A stretch of 64,000 bases of DNA from Aestuariibacter sp. GS-14 (GTDB lineage: Bacteria > Pseudomonadota > Gammaproteobacteria > Enterobacterales > Alteromonadaceae), in assembly GCF_006494365.1 (NCBI RefSeq), contig NZ_VHIP01000014.1, positions 62,001 through 126,000 on the forward strand. Reading direction: 5' to 3'. The notes beneath the pieces are model-generated. The model was given only the letters and a program-made list of their open reading frames with translations. It searched no databases and had not been told where the DNA came from. Positions 47,758-57,350 of the stretch are shown here, one piece after another. The translations under genes and the position numbers were made by a program. The number at the start of each line of letters is the position of its first letter. The stretch's first letter is position 1.

Positions 47758-48648
47758 ATGAAAAAGGTTCTGGTAACAGGTTTAGATAGCTTCACTGGCT
47801 ACTATGTCAATGAGCTTTTGGTTTCTGCTGGATATGATGTATTCGGTTATTGCCGGCAGAATCCAAATAATGATGCTCAAATTATACAAGGCGATTTACT
47901 TAGTCCGGATAGACTTGAAGCAGCAGTTAAGCAAGTTCAACCCAATTTTGTAATTCATTTGGCAGCTGTATCATCGGTACAGCATTCTGATAAACTTGAT
48001 ATTTATCGGACGAATGTCATTGGAACGCTAAACCTTCTTGAAGCGATAAAAAAAGCGAAAGTAGGTATAACTAAAATCATCCTAGCCAGTTCGGCGAATA
48101 TTTATGGGAATAAAACAGAAGGGATGATTAGTGAAAGTCACCCTGCAGAACCTGTTAATGAATATGCTGCGTCTAAAGCTGCTATGGAAATGGCGATCAA
48201 ACCATATGCTATGCAGCTACCAATAACAGTTGTACGTCCTTTTAATTACACTGGTGTATCACAAAGTCGAAATTTTTTGATCCCGAAAATAGTAAGTCAT
48301 TTCGTTGAAAAGAAATCAGTATTGGAACTCGGAAATATTGACGTTTCTAGGGATTTTTCTGATGTGCGTGACATCTCACAATACTATGTCGGCTTACTCG
48401 AAAATGAGGAAGCGATAGGAAAAATATTTAATCTATGTAGTGGTGTTAGTCACAAACTTGCGGATGTTATTGGCTATTTAGAATCAATTTCAGGGCATAG
48501 ACCAGAAATTAAGATTAACCAGGATTTTGTTAGAAAAAATGATGTAAAAGTATTGTTAGGCGACAATACCATCCTGCTAAAAACCATTCATAAAAAGCCC
48601 AACTATACATTGATGAATACACTTGAGTGGATGTATTTTTCAAAATAA
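47758..48648 (+). CDS. GDP-4-keto-6-deoxymannose reductase (Rmd-like)
   Basis: The 296-residue SDR has TGLDSFTGYYVNELLVSAGY (NAD(P) loop), NEYAASKAAMEMAIKPYA (YxxxK) and VVRPFNYTGVSQSRNFLIPK, as in RMD enzymes that make GDP-D-rhamnose from the GMD product. GDP-L-fucose synthase is less likely because the sequence is not of the Fcl type, and it lies directly after gmd. Stereochemistry of the product cannot be read with certainty. Confidence 0.82.
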   Translation: MKKVLVTGLDSFTGYYVNELLVSAGYDVFGYCRQNPNNDAQIIQGDLLSPDRLEAAVKQVQPNFVIHLAAVSSVQHSDKLDIYRTNVIGTLNLLEAIKKAKVGITKIILASSANIYGNKTEGMISESHPAEPVNEYAASKAAMEMAIKPYAMQLPITVVRPFNYTGVSQSRNFLIPKIVSHFVEKKSVLELGNIDVSRDFSDVRDISQYYVGLLENEEAIGKIFNLCSGVSHKLADVIGYLESISGHRPEIKINQDFVRKNDVKVLLGDNTILLKTIHKKPNYTLMNTLEWMYFSK

Positions 48649-48803
48649 GCTTAACCGTTAGTGCACTTTTAAAAAGTTATCTACATAAACAATATGATAA
48701 AAATTGATATAATTACAAAGTGTTAGATATGCTCCGGACCGGTAGATGTTTCTTAACCGAATCTGGAGACAGTCGATGAGATTTTTTAGGTTCCCAATTA
48801 TTT

Positions 48804-49437
48804 GTGGATGAGAATATATTAATCGAACCCCATGTCGGTTTTCTTAGGGGGAATGCTTTGAAAACAATAGGTTCTTTCAGTTATGTCAATTCACCATTAA
48901 CTACAAAACCCATCTCGATCGGGAGATATTGTAGTATTGCTGGGGGGAAGTTCAAGGGCCAGAACATCCGTTGGATAGAATTACTACTTCGACCATCATT
49001 TGTCATGCCAAAGCGGCTATTTTTTCAGAAGCGATCAAGGACAATGATTCAAGTTTCCAATAGGAACCTAAATTCCATGGGCGTGGGGTACAGCTCATTC
49101 TGATAGAGCATGATGTATGGATAGGAGAAAACGTTATATTATGTCCAGGAGTATAAATAGGCACTGGTGGTGTAATTCGTTCGAATTCTCTTTTCACTAA
49201 GGATGTGGAACGTTATACGATTGTTCCACTTCGGAATTGAATTCGCGGGATATTATTAAACAATTGTTTGATATGAAGTGGTGGGAATACGCCTTCTTCG
49301 ACTTTGGTAATCTCAAGGCTGATATGCATATTGAAGAATTTTTGGTTTATTTAAAAGACCGTATAGAAAATCCTGAATTGAAAAGGTATTGCCCTCCAGC
49401 GATTTCAATTGACGACTTTTTAGCTTGTAATGAATAG
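48804..49437 (+). pseudogene. CatB-type O-acetyltransferase, frameshifted
   Basis: A left-handed beta-helix acetyltransferase is spread over several frames. The first frame gives ISIGRYCSIAGGKFKGQN, then a shift near 48963 gives HPLDRITTSTIICHAKAA, then an amber stop. Later come HDVWIGENVILCPGV, an ochre stop, IGTGGVIRSNSLFTKDV and a final part NSRDIIKQLFDMKWWEYAFF. The order matches an intact CatB/Vat protein, so the gene has decayed with at least one frameshift and internal stops. It may once have O-acetylated the glycan. Confidence 0.85.
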
Positions 49438-49675
49438 AACTATTTATCATTGAAATTAATTCCAATGCAGAGGTTGTTTTCGACTAATCTGTAGCGTTGG
49501 AATGATGATGTTTTATATCTGCTGTTAGAGTGCAAAGTAGGTGATTAAATCTAGAATTTTTGTTCGGTGCTATGAATAGATTTAAAATAAATCATTGTTG
49601 TAGGCGTTATTCATACAGACTGCGAAGTAAGTGTGAAGATTAACGGAGTATACAATATGACAAAAGGGCATAAAA

Positions 49676-50890
49676 ATGCATTGGCAAGCTTATCAATTTG
49701 TTTCAGCTATTCGAACGTGCTTTCCTTCCCATTTTCGAAACAAATCTGTTTTAGAAATAGGCTCCCATTCGGTAAATGGTAGTATTAGAGATTTGTTCGA
49801 TACGGAGGACTACACTGGTTTGGATTTATCTGAGGGTGAGGGCGTTGACGAAGTTATTTCCGGTCATCTTTACAGTTCTGATAAGCGATTTGACGTTGTA
49901 ATTTCTTGTGAATGTTTTGAGCACAATCCATATTTTGTGGAAACATTTGAAAATATGATAAATCATCTTGCCGAAGATGGTTTACTCATTTTTACATGCG
50001 CTACTACCGGGAGGCCGGAGCATGGTACAAGTCGAACAGATCCCTCGATGTCACCGGGTACTTCCTCGTTAAATTGGGACTATTATCGAAATCTAACAGA
50101 AGCCGACTTTAAAGGCTTTGGTAAAGAGCTTAGCGGTTCCCTTTTTTTTACTAATGAATATTCGCAAGATCTTTACTTTATTGGTGTCAGATCAGATTCA
50201 CTGGTAAAGCAATTGAATAAATCCACGCCCGATCTCAATAGTTCTATTAATGCTTACCGTGAAATAAGTCGAGATAAGATGACTGTTTTTTCTCAATTCA
50301 CAAGCATTAAAAATAACTTATTTTGCCCGGATTTTATTTTTTACACTTATAATCAACTGAAAACTTGCGGAATTGTTCAAAATGAAATTTTCAGTAGATC
50401 AGTAAGACAATCGTATATTTACTGGCCTAATAATGCCAAAGTAAATTTTGTGTTGGCAAAGATATTAGATAATGAAGAGAATTTAGATGCTGCATATTTG
50501 TATAGAAAGGCTTATTTATATGCAAATGGTAACGCGTTTTTTAGTAACGCGTACGCAGATTTTCTGGCTGGTATCTACGATTACAAAAATGCTCTCAAAG
50601 TGTTAATGGAAATTCCTCATGTTGTAGAGCAAACGGGTCTCGTTATCAAGGTGGTAAATTTGCAAGTGAAGTTAGGTGAATTTAGCAGATCTCTTGAATT
50701 CATAGAAAGAGCATTAGATGTTCAACAGAATAACCCTTTGCTTTTGAATTCTAAGCTTAATATTTATCAAAAAAGTGGTGCTGATCGAAACTTAATCAGA
50801 TCGTTGGCTGATAAAATTTTATTAGAAAGTAATCCACCAGAATGGGTGGAATCGCGTTGCCGAAGTGTACTGATGGGGCTCGGTAGTTGA
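49676..50890 (+). CDS. SAM-dependent methyltransferase with TPR-like C-terminus
   Basis: The 404-residue protein has the class I methyltransferase core in its first 170 residues (SVLEIGSHSVNGSIRDLF, motif I; YTGLDLSEGEGVDEV; FDVVISCECFEHNPYF). It then has a helical part at about 240-390 (NAKVNFVLAKILDNEENLDA, AYLYRKAYLYANGNAFFSNA) resembling TPR repeats. An O-methylation of a sugar residue is plausible. An ATG 18 bases upstream (49658) is in another frame. The 238 bp before it hold no other feature. Confidence 0.75.
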   Translation: MHWQAYQFVSAIRTCFPSHFRNKSVLEIGSHSVNGSIRDLFDTEDYTGLDLSEGEGVDEVISGHLYSSDKRFDVVISCECFEHNPYFVETFENMINHLAEDGLLIFTCATTGRPEHGTSRTDPSMSPGTSSLNWDYYRNLTEADFKGFGKELSGSLFFTNEYSQDLYFIGVRSDSLVKQLNKSTPDLNSSINAYREISRDKMTVFSQFTSIKNNLFCPDFIFYTYNQLKTCGIVQNEIFSRSVRQSYIYWPNNAKVNFVLAKILDNEENLDAAYLYRKAYLYANGNAFFSNAYADFLAGIYDYKNALKVLMEIPHVVEQTGLVIKVVNLQVKLGEFSRSLEFIERALDVQQNNPLLLNSKLNIYQKSGADRNLIRSLADKILLESNPPEWVESRCRSVLMGLGS

Positions 50891-50929
50891 TGTTAAGGCG
50901 TAAGTTATTGAACTTCCGAATTGGTAGTT

Positions 50930-51751
50930 ATGAAAATTTCAGCATTTGTTATTAATTACAATGGGATAGATACCATTGAGGCATGTTTAACTTCACTGGC
51001 ATTTGCCGATGAATTGATAGTGATTGATAAAGGCTCATCTGATGGTAGCGAGCTGGTGTGTAAAGAGTATGCAACAAAATATGTTGAAGTGCCTTGGTCA
51101 CCGACAGTTGAGCCTACTAGAAATGTAGCATTGGAGTACTGCCAATTTGACACCATCGTTTTTCTTGATTGTGACGAAGTCCTTTCTGTGGGGGCTATAA
51201 AGTTTATTCAAGAAAATGTGTTGCTAGATAGCTTTGATATTATTGAGCTGCCGTTTAAAAATTTTATATTAGGTACGTTTTCAGAGACTGCATATTACTG
51301 GCCAACTAAGCATTCTAGGGTGTTTAAAAAAGATAAATTGATATTTGGTGACAAAGTTCATGGCGGGTTAGAGTACCATTCTAAGAACATTTTAAAAGCA
51401 GCCTTTGATTCTGACGTTTTTGTTTATCACTTGTCGCATGCTGATACCAAAACATGGGTAGAGAAGACAAATCGCTATACAGAACAGATAGAAAGATCGC
51501 ATTCTTATCAAACTAATATGGATCTTCTTAAGTACGCCAGTGATAGATTTATGTTTTGGACAAGCAAGCTTCAGGATGATAGTAAAAAGTATGATGAAGC
51601 GGTTGTTCTGTTGCGGTATGTTTATGATATTGTCGATGCAGTGAAACTTTTTGAAACAGAAGAGTTAAAAAACAAACCGGGAAAATTTCGGGATATTTCT
51701 TTGGAATTAAAAGCTCAACTTGACGAATTCTTCACTAATAGCAACCGATAA
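50930..51751 (+). CDS. Glycosyltransferase family 2 (WaaE/KdtX type)
   Basis: The 273-residue protein, started at ATG 50930 (MKISAFVINYNGIDTIEACL), has DELIVIDKGSSDGSELVCKE and IVFLDCDEVLSVGA, the DxD-type motif, and EPTRNVALEYCQFD. This is the shape of WaaE/KdtX-like enzymes that add glucose or a hexose to LPS cores and other glycans. A TTG nine bases upstream is possible but lacks a better site. Confidence 0.85.
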   Translation: MKISAFVINYNGIDTIEACLTSLAFADELIVIDKGSSDGSELVCKEYATKYVEVPWSPTVEPTRNVALEYCQFDTIVFLDCDEVLSVGAIKFIQENVLLDSFDIIELPFKNFILGTFSETAYYWPTKHSRVFKKDKLIFGDKVHGGLEYHSKNILKAAFDSDVFVYHLSHADTKTWVEKTNRYTEQIERSHSYQTNMDLLKYASDRFMFWTSKLQDDSKKYDEAVVLLRYVYDIVDAVKLFETEELKNKPGKFRDISLELKAQLDEFFTNSNR

Positions 51752-51797
51752 GATACTTCGATAGCTAGTTTTTATAACTAAATTGACGTAACAAAAG

Positions 51798-53804
51798 TTA
51801 CAACTGCATAAAATTAACCCAACCCAAATGCTGTTTCCCTGGATAATTACAGTGCGTTGTTACCTCTTTTCTGAACTCCTCCGGCTTCCAGATGTGCACA
51901 TCGGGAACTTGTTGGTGCTCAGTGCACCATTCAATATATTCGGCCAGGCTCGAAATTAATAATCCTGGCCCGGTTTTAAACCAGGTCATTACTTGTAATC
52001 TGTTATTCAATGCATACTTAGCGCGTTCTAACGCTGCGCCTATTACAGGGTGTTTGGGGGCTACTGCGATAAAGTTGTTGCCTACTCCATAAGGCTCTTT
52101 CATTAAGATTAGGTTTTTATCTGTATCTAATAGCGAGAATAAATCGCCCACAAGAATATCATCTGCATCTGCATAAATACCGCCATGTTCCCAAAGGTAA
52201 CACAACCTGAAATAATCTGATTGCTCTGCAGGTAAAGCACATTTATTCATTGTCGCTGCAAAGTTGTCTATGTATCCTTTAAAAAAGGCATTTGCTGAAC
52301 TTGTGCTGAAACAATCATAAGCAAAACCGGGGGCTGTACTCCAGGTTTGCATATTCAGGTTGATTTGTCTGGGTTTGATTTTCGTATTCCAAAATTGCAC
52401 TACTTTTAACGGTATAGAATTAGGACTTTCTGTATTTATATTTTGTTGGGTATCTAATGATTGATAGTAAATACTTACAGTATCTATACATTTACCAAAT
52501 TTCGATTTTTCCTGAAAGTTATCTGGAGCAAGCGCAGCTTTACATATTTTCACATTCAATGACGTACGATTACCTGATACAAGCTCTGATGACATGACCT
52601 TTTGAATTTGTTCTAACTTCAAACCATCTAAATTGGTACATTCTGTATAGCTTTGGTAAACCACATCTGGCAGTTTGTGTATTAACTGCTGTTCCAATAA
52701 GCCTTCAGCTTTTTGTAAAACTTCTCGATAATTGCATTCAGCATAATCTATGTCGAAATTTGCTTGGCGCATAGGGTCTAGTTGAGCAAACAATTCCGGG
52801 TAGTGCGTTGCCAACTTTCGGGCCTGTATAAACATGCCTTGTCGAAAATGAGCAGTTAATAACATATTTAAATGGTGAGCGGTTTCTCCCACTCCTAGTG
52901 CTGAAGTTAACAAATGCCTATACAGTGGCAATTGTCCTGCTGAAGTGAATATGTCAAAACAAGAGGGTAGTAGTGAAATAATTTGATGTGTGGGTAATTT
53001 AAGTAAGTATTGTAGTGCATAGTTTGCACCAAATATCAGATCATAAGCTTGAATTACAAATACTTCCTGCTTAACTTTTGCAACTTTATTTTTGAAAATG
53101 CGAATTGTATTTAGCAGTTCTTTAGCTGTTAGATATTTTGTATTGAGTTGCAAGATATTAATTGCACAAGCCGTTTCTAATTTGTTTGTTTTGTTTGCGT
53201 ATAATAATAATTGAATACAAGCTTCCCGGGAGGCTTGTTTCACTTTACTGTTGATTAGTGCAAGAGCATGGCGATACAACAAAACATCGTCGAAAGGTAA
53301 CTTTTCATGGAGTGATGCTGCAAATTCAACCGCCTGATCATAAAGTTTTAATTGATTTAACGAATCTAGCTTCGCCAGCAAGACCCAGCGGTCGTTAGGT
53401 AATAGCGCTGAAAGTTCATTTAGAATAACGAGTGCTTGTTGAGGATTATCTTGCTCGTTGAGCAAACTAGCCTTCACTAAGAGGAGTTGTTCCTTGTCTT
53501 CGCATGATGCCAGGCCTTCGTTTAAAGTGTTTATAGATAACTCATTTTCTTTTTGTCGGTTATATAGCTTTCCAAGTCCAATATAGGCCCATGAGAGATT
53601 GGGATTTTGTGATATAAGTTGTTGATAAATATTTAACGCCTCAGGCAATCTGTTGAGTTGTGTTAGTGCATCTGCCTGTTTCAGCCGGACTGTGGCGTCA
53701 TCTTTCCACTCTTCATTTGTTTCACTAACTCTTTCTATAATCTGGGTAAACTGTGCATTTTCTAACAAATTATCCAATTCACTGATAAACGATTCAAATT
53801 CCAT
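51798..53804 (-). CDS. TPR protein fused to a GT32-like glycosyltransferase
   Basis: I start at ATG 53804 (MEFESFISELDNLL); an in-frame TTG at 53870 is weaker. The 668-residue protein has TPR helices at about 1-250 (ALNIYQQLISQNPNLSWAYI, AYIGLGKLYNRQKENELSIN). Its C-terminal domain (about 465-660) carries KVVQFWNTKIKPRQIN, AEQSDYFRLCYLWEHGGIYA and DADDILVGDL, the DxD region of Och1/GT32 enzymes. The fusion suggests the transferase acts on a protein-bound substrate or in a complex (inference). It runs antiparallel to the GT2 gene, ending 46 bp from it. Confidence 0.82.
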   Translation of the reverse strand: MEFESFISELDNLLENAQFTQIIERVSETNEEWKDDATVRLKQADALTQLNRLPEALNIYQQLISQNPNLSWAYIGLGKLYNRQKENELSINTLNEGLASCEDKEQLLLVKASLLNEQDNPQQALVILNELSALLPNDRWVLLAKLDSLNQLKLYDQAVEFAASLHEKLPFDDVLLYRHALALINSKVKQASREACIQLLLYANKTNKLETACAINILQLNTKYLTAKELLNTIRIFKNKVAKVKQEVFVIQAYDLIFGANYALQYLLKLPTHQIISLLPSCFDIFTSAGQLPLYRHLLTSALGVGETAHHLNMLLTAHFRQGMFIQARKLATHYPELFAQLDPMRQANFDIDYAECNYREVLQKAEGLLEQQLIHKLPDVVYQSYTECTNLDGLKLEQIQKVMSSELVSGNRTSLNVKICKAALAPDNFQEKSKFGKCIDTVSIYYQSLDTQQNINTESPNSIPLKVVQFWNTKIKPRQINLNMQTWSTAPGFAYDCFSTSSANAFFKGYIDNFAATMNKCALPAEQSDYFRLCYLWEHGGIYADADDILVGDLFSLLDTDKNLILMKEPYGVGNNFIAVAPKHPVIGAALERAKYALNNRLQVMTWFKTGPGLLISSLAEYIEWCTEHQQVPDVHIWKPEEFRKEVTTHCNYPGKQHLGWVNFMQL

Positions 53805-53992
53805 AGTGCCCGCAATTTTATGAAGCCAAAACAAAAATTCGTATAAACGATACTGCTTTATAGTTAGCAAAGGCGTTTATGGTTTAATACTAGGTTATAG
53901 GAGGGCGAATGCAAATCAGAGGTTTTATAAGGCAAAGCAGTGCTCTATCTTGATTAACAGAGCACTAGCATTTAATAATTCTCACCAAGGCT

Positions 53993-54898
53993 TTATTTCA
54001 GCGTTAGCGGGTTATTACTGTTCGCTACTAACGCCGCCCAGTCAGTAGAAGTAGTCGTTATCCCCAGTTGCGTTTTTAACGCGTCTGGCAAAAGTAAAGA
54101 ATCAGTTATTCGTGGGACATTCATCTCGGGAATAATCCGTTCCACGCCATAAAAATCTACGTACTCCTGATAATTATCGAAAGAGCGCCGGTCTGGTGCA
54201 TCAACAAAAGTTTCGGCTGCGAGACCATTGGCAATGATGGCTTCATGTTCATCAGTCTCAATATGCCAATAGGTGAAGCTTTCAGGCATTTCACTCATAG
54301 GTATATATCTGATACTGGTGTCATTACATAATGCACTGGCATTTATAAGTACATTGTCGATGAGTAATGCGTGCGAACCCGTTAAGTAAAGGTCCTGGTT
54401 CGGTTTGTTAGTGCCAAAAGTATGGGCTGAGATACATACAGGCTCGTGCTGAGCCGATGCTTTAAACCCTCTATGAATAGTTTGGTAGCCCATCCATCTG
54501 ATTTTACTTACCTTGCCAGTAGACGTAACAACTGCATCCCCAATTTTTAGTGTTTCTATAGCAGCTTTACCCTGTGGAGTGCTTATCTGTGTCCCTTCTA
54601 AAAAACAATAGACGTATGTTTCGCTGGTATTCACGCTTAAAGTCGTGCCTGACGTATATGACGTATTCGAGAGTAAATATTTATTGCCTCCGCTTTCAAT
54701 GATTATTCCATTGGGCGTTGTTCCTCGAAATGTATAGCTGAAAGAGAAAAGTGTAAGGCTACTTCCTACAGTGGTGCTACCATCTGTTGAACCGTCACTG
54801 TTATCAGATACGGTGTAGCTCCCGGAAAAGCTACTTGTGTCAGTTTGGTAGTCAGTGCCTAACAATGTTAAAAATGTAAACGTCTCTTGTGTAGCCAT
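53993..54898 (-). CDS. Hint-domain protein
   Basis: The 301-residue protein (start ATG 54898, with GAGGAAGACGAA before it; 54919 is an alternative) has a Ser/Thr/Gly-rich beta N-terminus (1-95). A Hint_2-type domain follows: C98 in YCFLEGTQISTPQGKAAIET, DAVVTSTGKVSKIRWMGY and LYLTGSHALLID (His176). Hint domains carry out cysteine-initiated protein cleavage or rearrangement. No export signal is obvious. Its place between a GT32-like and a sulfotransferase gene suggests it is a target or partner of the glycan locus; function is unproven. Confidence 0.82.
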   Translation of the reverse strand: MATQETFTFLTLLGTDYQTDTSSFSGSYTVSDNSDGSTDGSTTVGSSLTLFSFSYTFRGTTPNGIIIESGGNKYLLSNTSYTSGTTLSVNTSETYVYCFLEGTQISTPQGKAAIETLKIGDAVVTSTGKVSKIRWMGYQTIHRGFKASAQHEPVCISAHTFGTNKPNQDLYLTGSHALLIDNVLINASALCNDTSIRYIPMSEMPESFTYWHIETDEHEAIIANGLAAETFVDAPDRRSFDNYQEYVDFYGVERIIPEMNVPRITDSLLLPDALKTQLGITTTSTDWAALVANSNNPLTLK

Positions 54899-54945
54899 TT
54901 CGTCTTCCTCATTTTTCAATTCATTAATGTGTTATGAATATTAGA

Positions 54946-55770
54946 TTAGTTTGAATCAGGCTCAATAATTCTGGCAGCGGAATTTTTCATAGAGCGCCAA
55001 AACGATTTACTACTGTGCTCCTTAAAGATATCTGGCGGTAGAATTGTTTTTCTTTTGCGAACAGTTACAGTTTTGTGTACCCGATGAAGTCCGTCCATAC
55101 CCAAATTGGCGTCAAATGCTGGCGCATCGTAACTGACATCACTGAAATTGTGTTCGAAGTAATCCTCTTCTAAAAAAGAATAAATAAGCCTGAACACTTC
55201 TTCCGGTCTGGCTACCAATAAATCATAGTCTACTAGCATTAGTCTATCCGCGTAATCTGAATAGCAAGCTTCCCTGAGTGCATGCCATGCATACCCGACC
55301 AAACCATTAGCGTTTGCCATTGCTTCAACCCTTGAATAAACCGTTGCACGTTGTTGGGCATTAGCGAAGATACGGGTGTTTTCAAAAGGATTATTTCTAA
55401 ACTGGCGTTCCATCGAGTCCATGATCCATGCAACATCTCGCACCAGGCAGATTACCTTAGTGTAGGGGAATACCGACAACAGTGCGGGCAATTTGGCCGT
55501 CCAGCTTCTATTCGTATCAAATATTAGTTCTTCTTTATTTTCAGAGTAGTAACTTTCAAATAGGCCTTGTAGCAACCGTTTTCGTTGTTCGGCGGTAACC
55601 ATGCTAGCCATCTCTGTACCAGCTGATACTTGTGAGATCATTCCCTCAAATAACCCTGCGATTGGACCACTCATTGATGCGTGAAATCGTGGATTTTGTT
55701 TCAAAATTGCTGCTGTAAGAGTGGACCCGGAACGAGGAAGGCCAGATATAAAATAATATTGTCGCTTCAA
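54946..55770 (-). CDS. Sulfotransferase family 3 protein
   Basis: The 274-residue protein begins YYFISGLPRSGSTLTAAIL (residues 5-23), the PAPS 5'-phosphosulfate loop, and has KVICLVRDVAWIMDSMERQF, the 3'-phosphate segment, as in Sulfotransfer_3 proteins. It is cytoplasmic, with no anchor. It lies upstream of the Hint gene on the same strand, 47 bp apart, and may act with it. Confidence 0.85.
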   Translation of the reverse strand: MKRQYYFISGLPRSGSTLTAAILKQNPRFHASMSGPIAGLFEGMISQVSAGTEMASMVTAEQRKRLLQGLFESYYSENKEELIFDTNRSWTAKLPALLSVFPYTKVICLVRDVAWIMDSMERQFRNNPFENTRIFANAQQRATVYSRVEAMANANGLVGYAWHALREACYSDYADRLMLVDYDLLVARPEEVFRLIYSFLEEDYFEHNFSDVSYDAPAFDANLGMDGLHRVHKTVTVRKRKTILPPDIFKEHSSKSFWRSMKNSAARIIEPDSN

Positions 55771-55944
55771 AAATTATTCCCATCGTGTGTTTTCAACCAA
55801 ATTAGCAAATTTGTTTGAATAGTCAAAAGCTCATTACTGTTTAGTCTTCGTCCTTTATCTTTGACCTTAAATCCATTTATACTAGTCGCAGCGGAGCCTT
55901 GTTGAGTTCCTATATTTTTGTAAAAGCTGTAACTGGGAAATGAA

Positions 55945-56823
55945 ATGAGAAAAGGAATAATCCTCGCTGGCGGTTCAGGCACGCGCTTGCACCCGTTAAC
56001 GAAAGTCGTAAGTAAGCAACTTATGCCTGTTTACGATAAGCCCATGATATATTACCCGTTATCTACATTAATGATGTCGGGTATTCGCGATATTCTCATC
56101 ATTACCACGCCGGAAGAACAAAGCAGATTTGTAGATTTGCTGGGTGATGGCAAAGCTTGGGGTTTGAACCTTCAATATGCAGTTCAGCCTTCTCCGGATG
56201 GTCTTGCTCAGGCTTTCTTAATCGGTGAGCAATTTATCGGAAATAATAGTTGTTCATTAGTTTTAGGTGACAATATCTATTACGGTCATGACCTGCGCCT
56301 TTCTTTGAAAAATGCGTATGGTCAAACTCACGGTGCAACGGTATTCGGATACCACGTGAATGACCCCGAGCGTTACGGCGTGGTTGATTTCGACAACGAC
56401 TGGAACGCCCTTTCAATCGAAGAAAAGCCAGCTAAGCCTAAATCTAATTATGCAGTTACAGGGTTGTATTACTACGACAATCGCGTGGTGGACTTTGCTA
56501 AAGAAGTTAAACCTTCACCTCGCGGTGAATTGGAAATCACCGACCTGAACAACATGTACCTGCAAGATGGCTCGCTTAAAGTAGAGCTAATGGGTCGTGG
56601 CTCAGCCTGGCTGGATACTGGCACGCTGGATAGTTTGTTGGATGCAGCAAACTTTGTGGCAGCTATTGAAAAGCGCCAGGGCCTGAAGATATGTTGCCCC
56701 GAAGAAGTGGCTTATCGCATGGGGTACATCGACGCCGAGCAGTTAGAAAAACTGGCCGCTCCGCTTAAAAAGAGTGGCTACGGCGATTACCTGTTAAAAG
56801 TGATTCACGACCGGGTTAAGTGA
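55945..56823 (+). CDS. rmlA: Glucose-1-phosphate thymidylyltransferase
   Basis: It makes dTDP-glucose, the first step to dTDP-L-rhamnose. The 292-residue protein has [20 protein letters not shown] (4-23), the nucleotide-binding signature, and the later [20 protein letters not shown] and [12 protein letters not shown]. Length equals the RmlA family. It starts the rml set (A, C, D, B) and is divergent from the sulfotransferase gene. The base composition rises again in this region. Confidence 0.97.
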   Translation: MRKGIILAGGSGTRLHPLTKVVSKQLMPVYDKPMIYYPLSTLMMSGIRDILIITTPEEQSRFVDLLGDGKAWGLNLQYAVQPSPDGLAQAFLIGEQFIGNNSCSLVLGDNIYYGHDLRLSLKNAYGQTHGATVFGYHVNDPERYGVVDFDNDWNALSIEEKPAKPKSNYAVTGLYYYDNRVVDFAKEVKPSPRGELEITDLNNMYLQDGSLKVELMGRGSAWLDTGTLDSLLDAANFVAAIEKRQGLKICCPEEVAYRMGYIDAEQLEKLAAPLKKSGYGDYLLKVIHDRVK

Positions 56824-57350
56824 CGAGTTTATACCTCATTATTAGGATGATGCGATAGATGTAGTTCTCGACGACGGGGAACTCGTATAACTCCAGTTAT
56901 AATGGGCCCTTTAGATTTCGTCATCCCCGCGAAGGCGGGGATCTCTATGCGGTCTGGTAATATTGCGGCGAATTGAGATTTGAGAGGTCCCGGATAATTG
57001 CTGCGCAATTTCCGGGAAGACGGGATGTGTAATTACCGGGATGTCAGGGTAGAAGTAAATCCCTATGACGGGAACTCTTATAACACGGTTATAATGGGCA
57101 CTATAGATTTCGTCATCCCCGCGAAGGCGGGGATCTCAATGACAGGCTGGTAATATTGCGACGAATTGAGATTTGAGAGGTCCGGATAATTGCTGCGCAA
57201 TTTCCGGGATGACGGGATAGATTTAATTCCAGGATTCCAGGATTCCAGGATTCCGGGATAGGCATAATTTCGGGAAGAGGGAAAAGACGCCATTTCCGAT
57301 ATGATGGCTTAGGTCGATGCCCGGGATTCCAAGAGGTAAAAGAATAAACA
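56824..57350. repeat. Intergenic tandem hairpin repeats between rmlA and rmlC
   Basis: Two roughly 150-bp direct copies lie at about 56873-57026 and 57066-57217. Both share a perfect 34-bp block beginning TAGATTTCGTCATCCCCGCG (56912 and 57104), whose CCCCGC/GCGGGG stem is hairpin-forming, and a second stem around AATTGCTGCGCAATT. Four 8-bp units of ATTCCAGG (the last ATTCCGGG) follow at 57226-57257. No ORF is supported in the 527 bp. Confidence 0.9.

Noticed and set aside
49658-49675. Upstream ATG as the start of the methyltransferase
   Set aside because: It is in another frame and ends after about 40 codons; the frame from 49676 carries the methyltransferase motifs.
56912-57137. Possible CRISPR array because of repeated 34-bp blocks
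   Set aside because: There are only two copies 192 bp apart, inside longer direct repeats, with no cas gene and no regular spacers.
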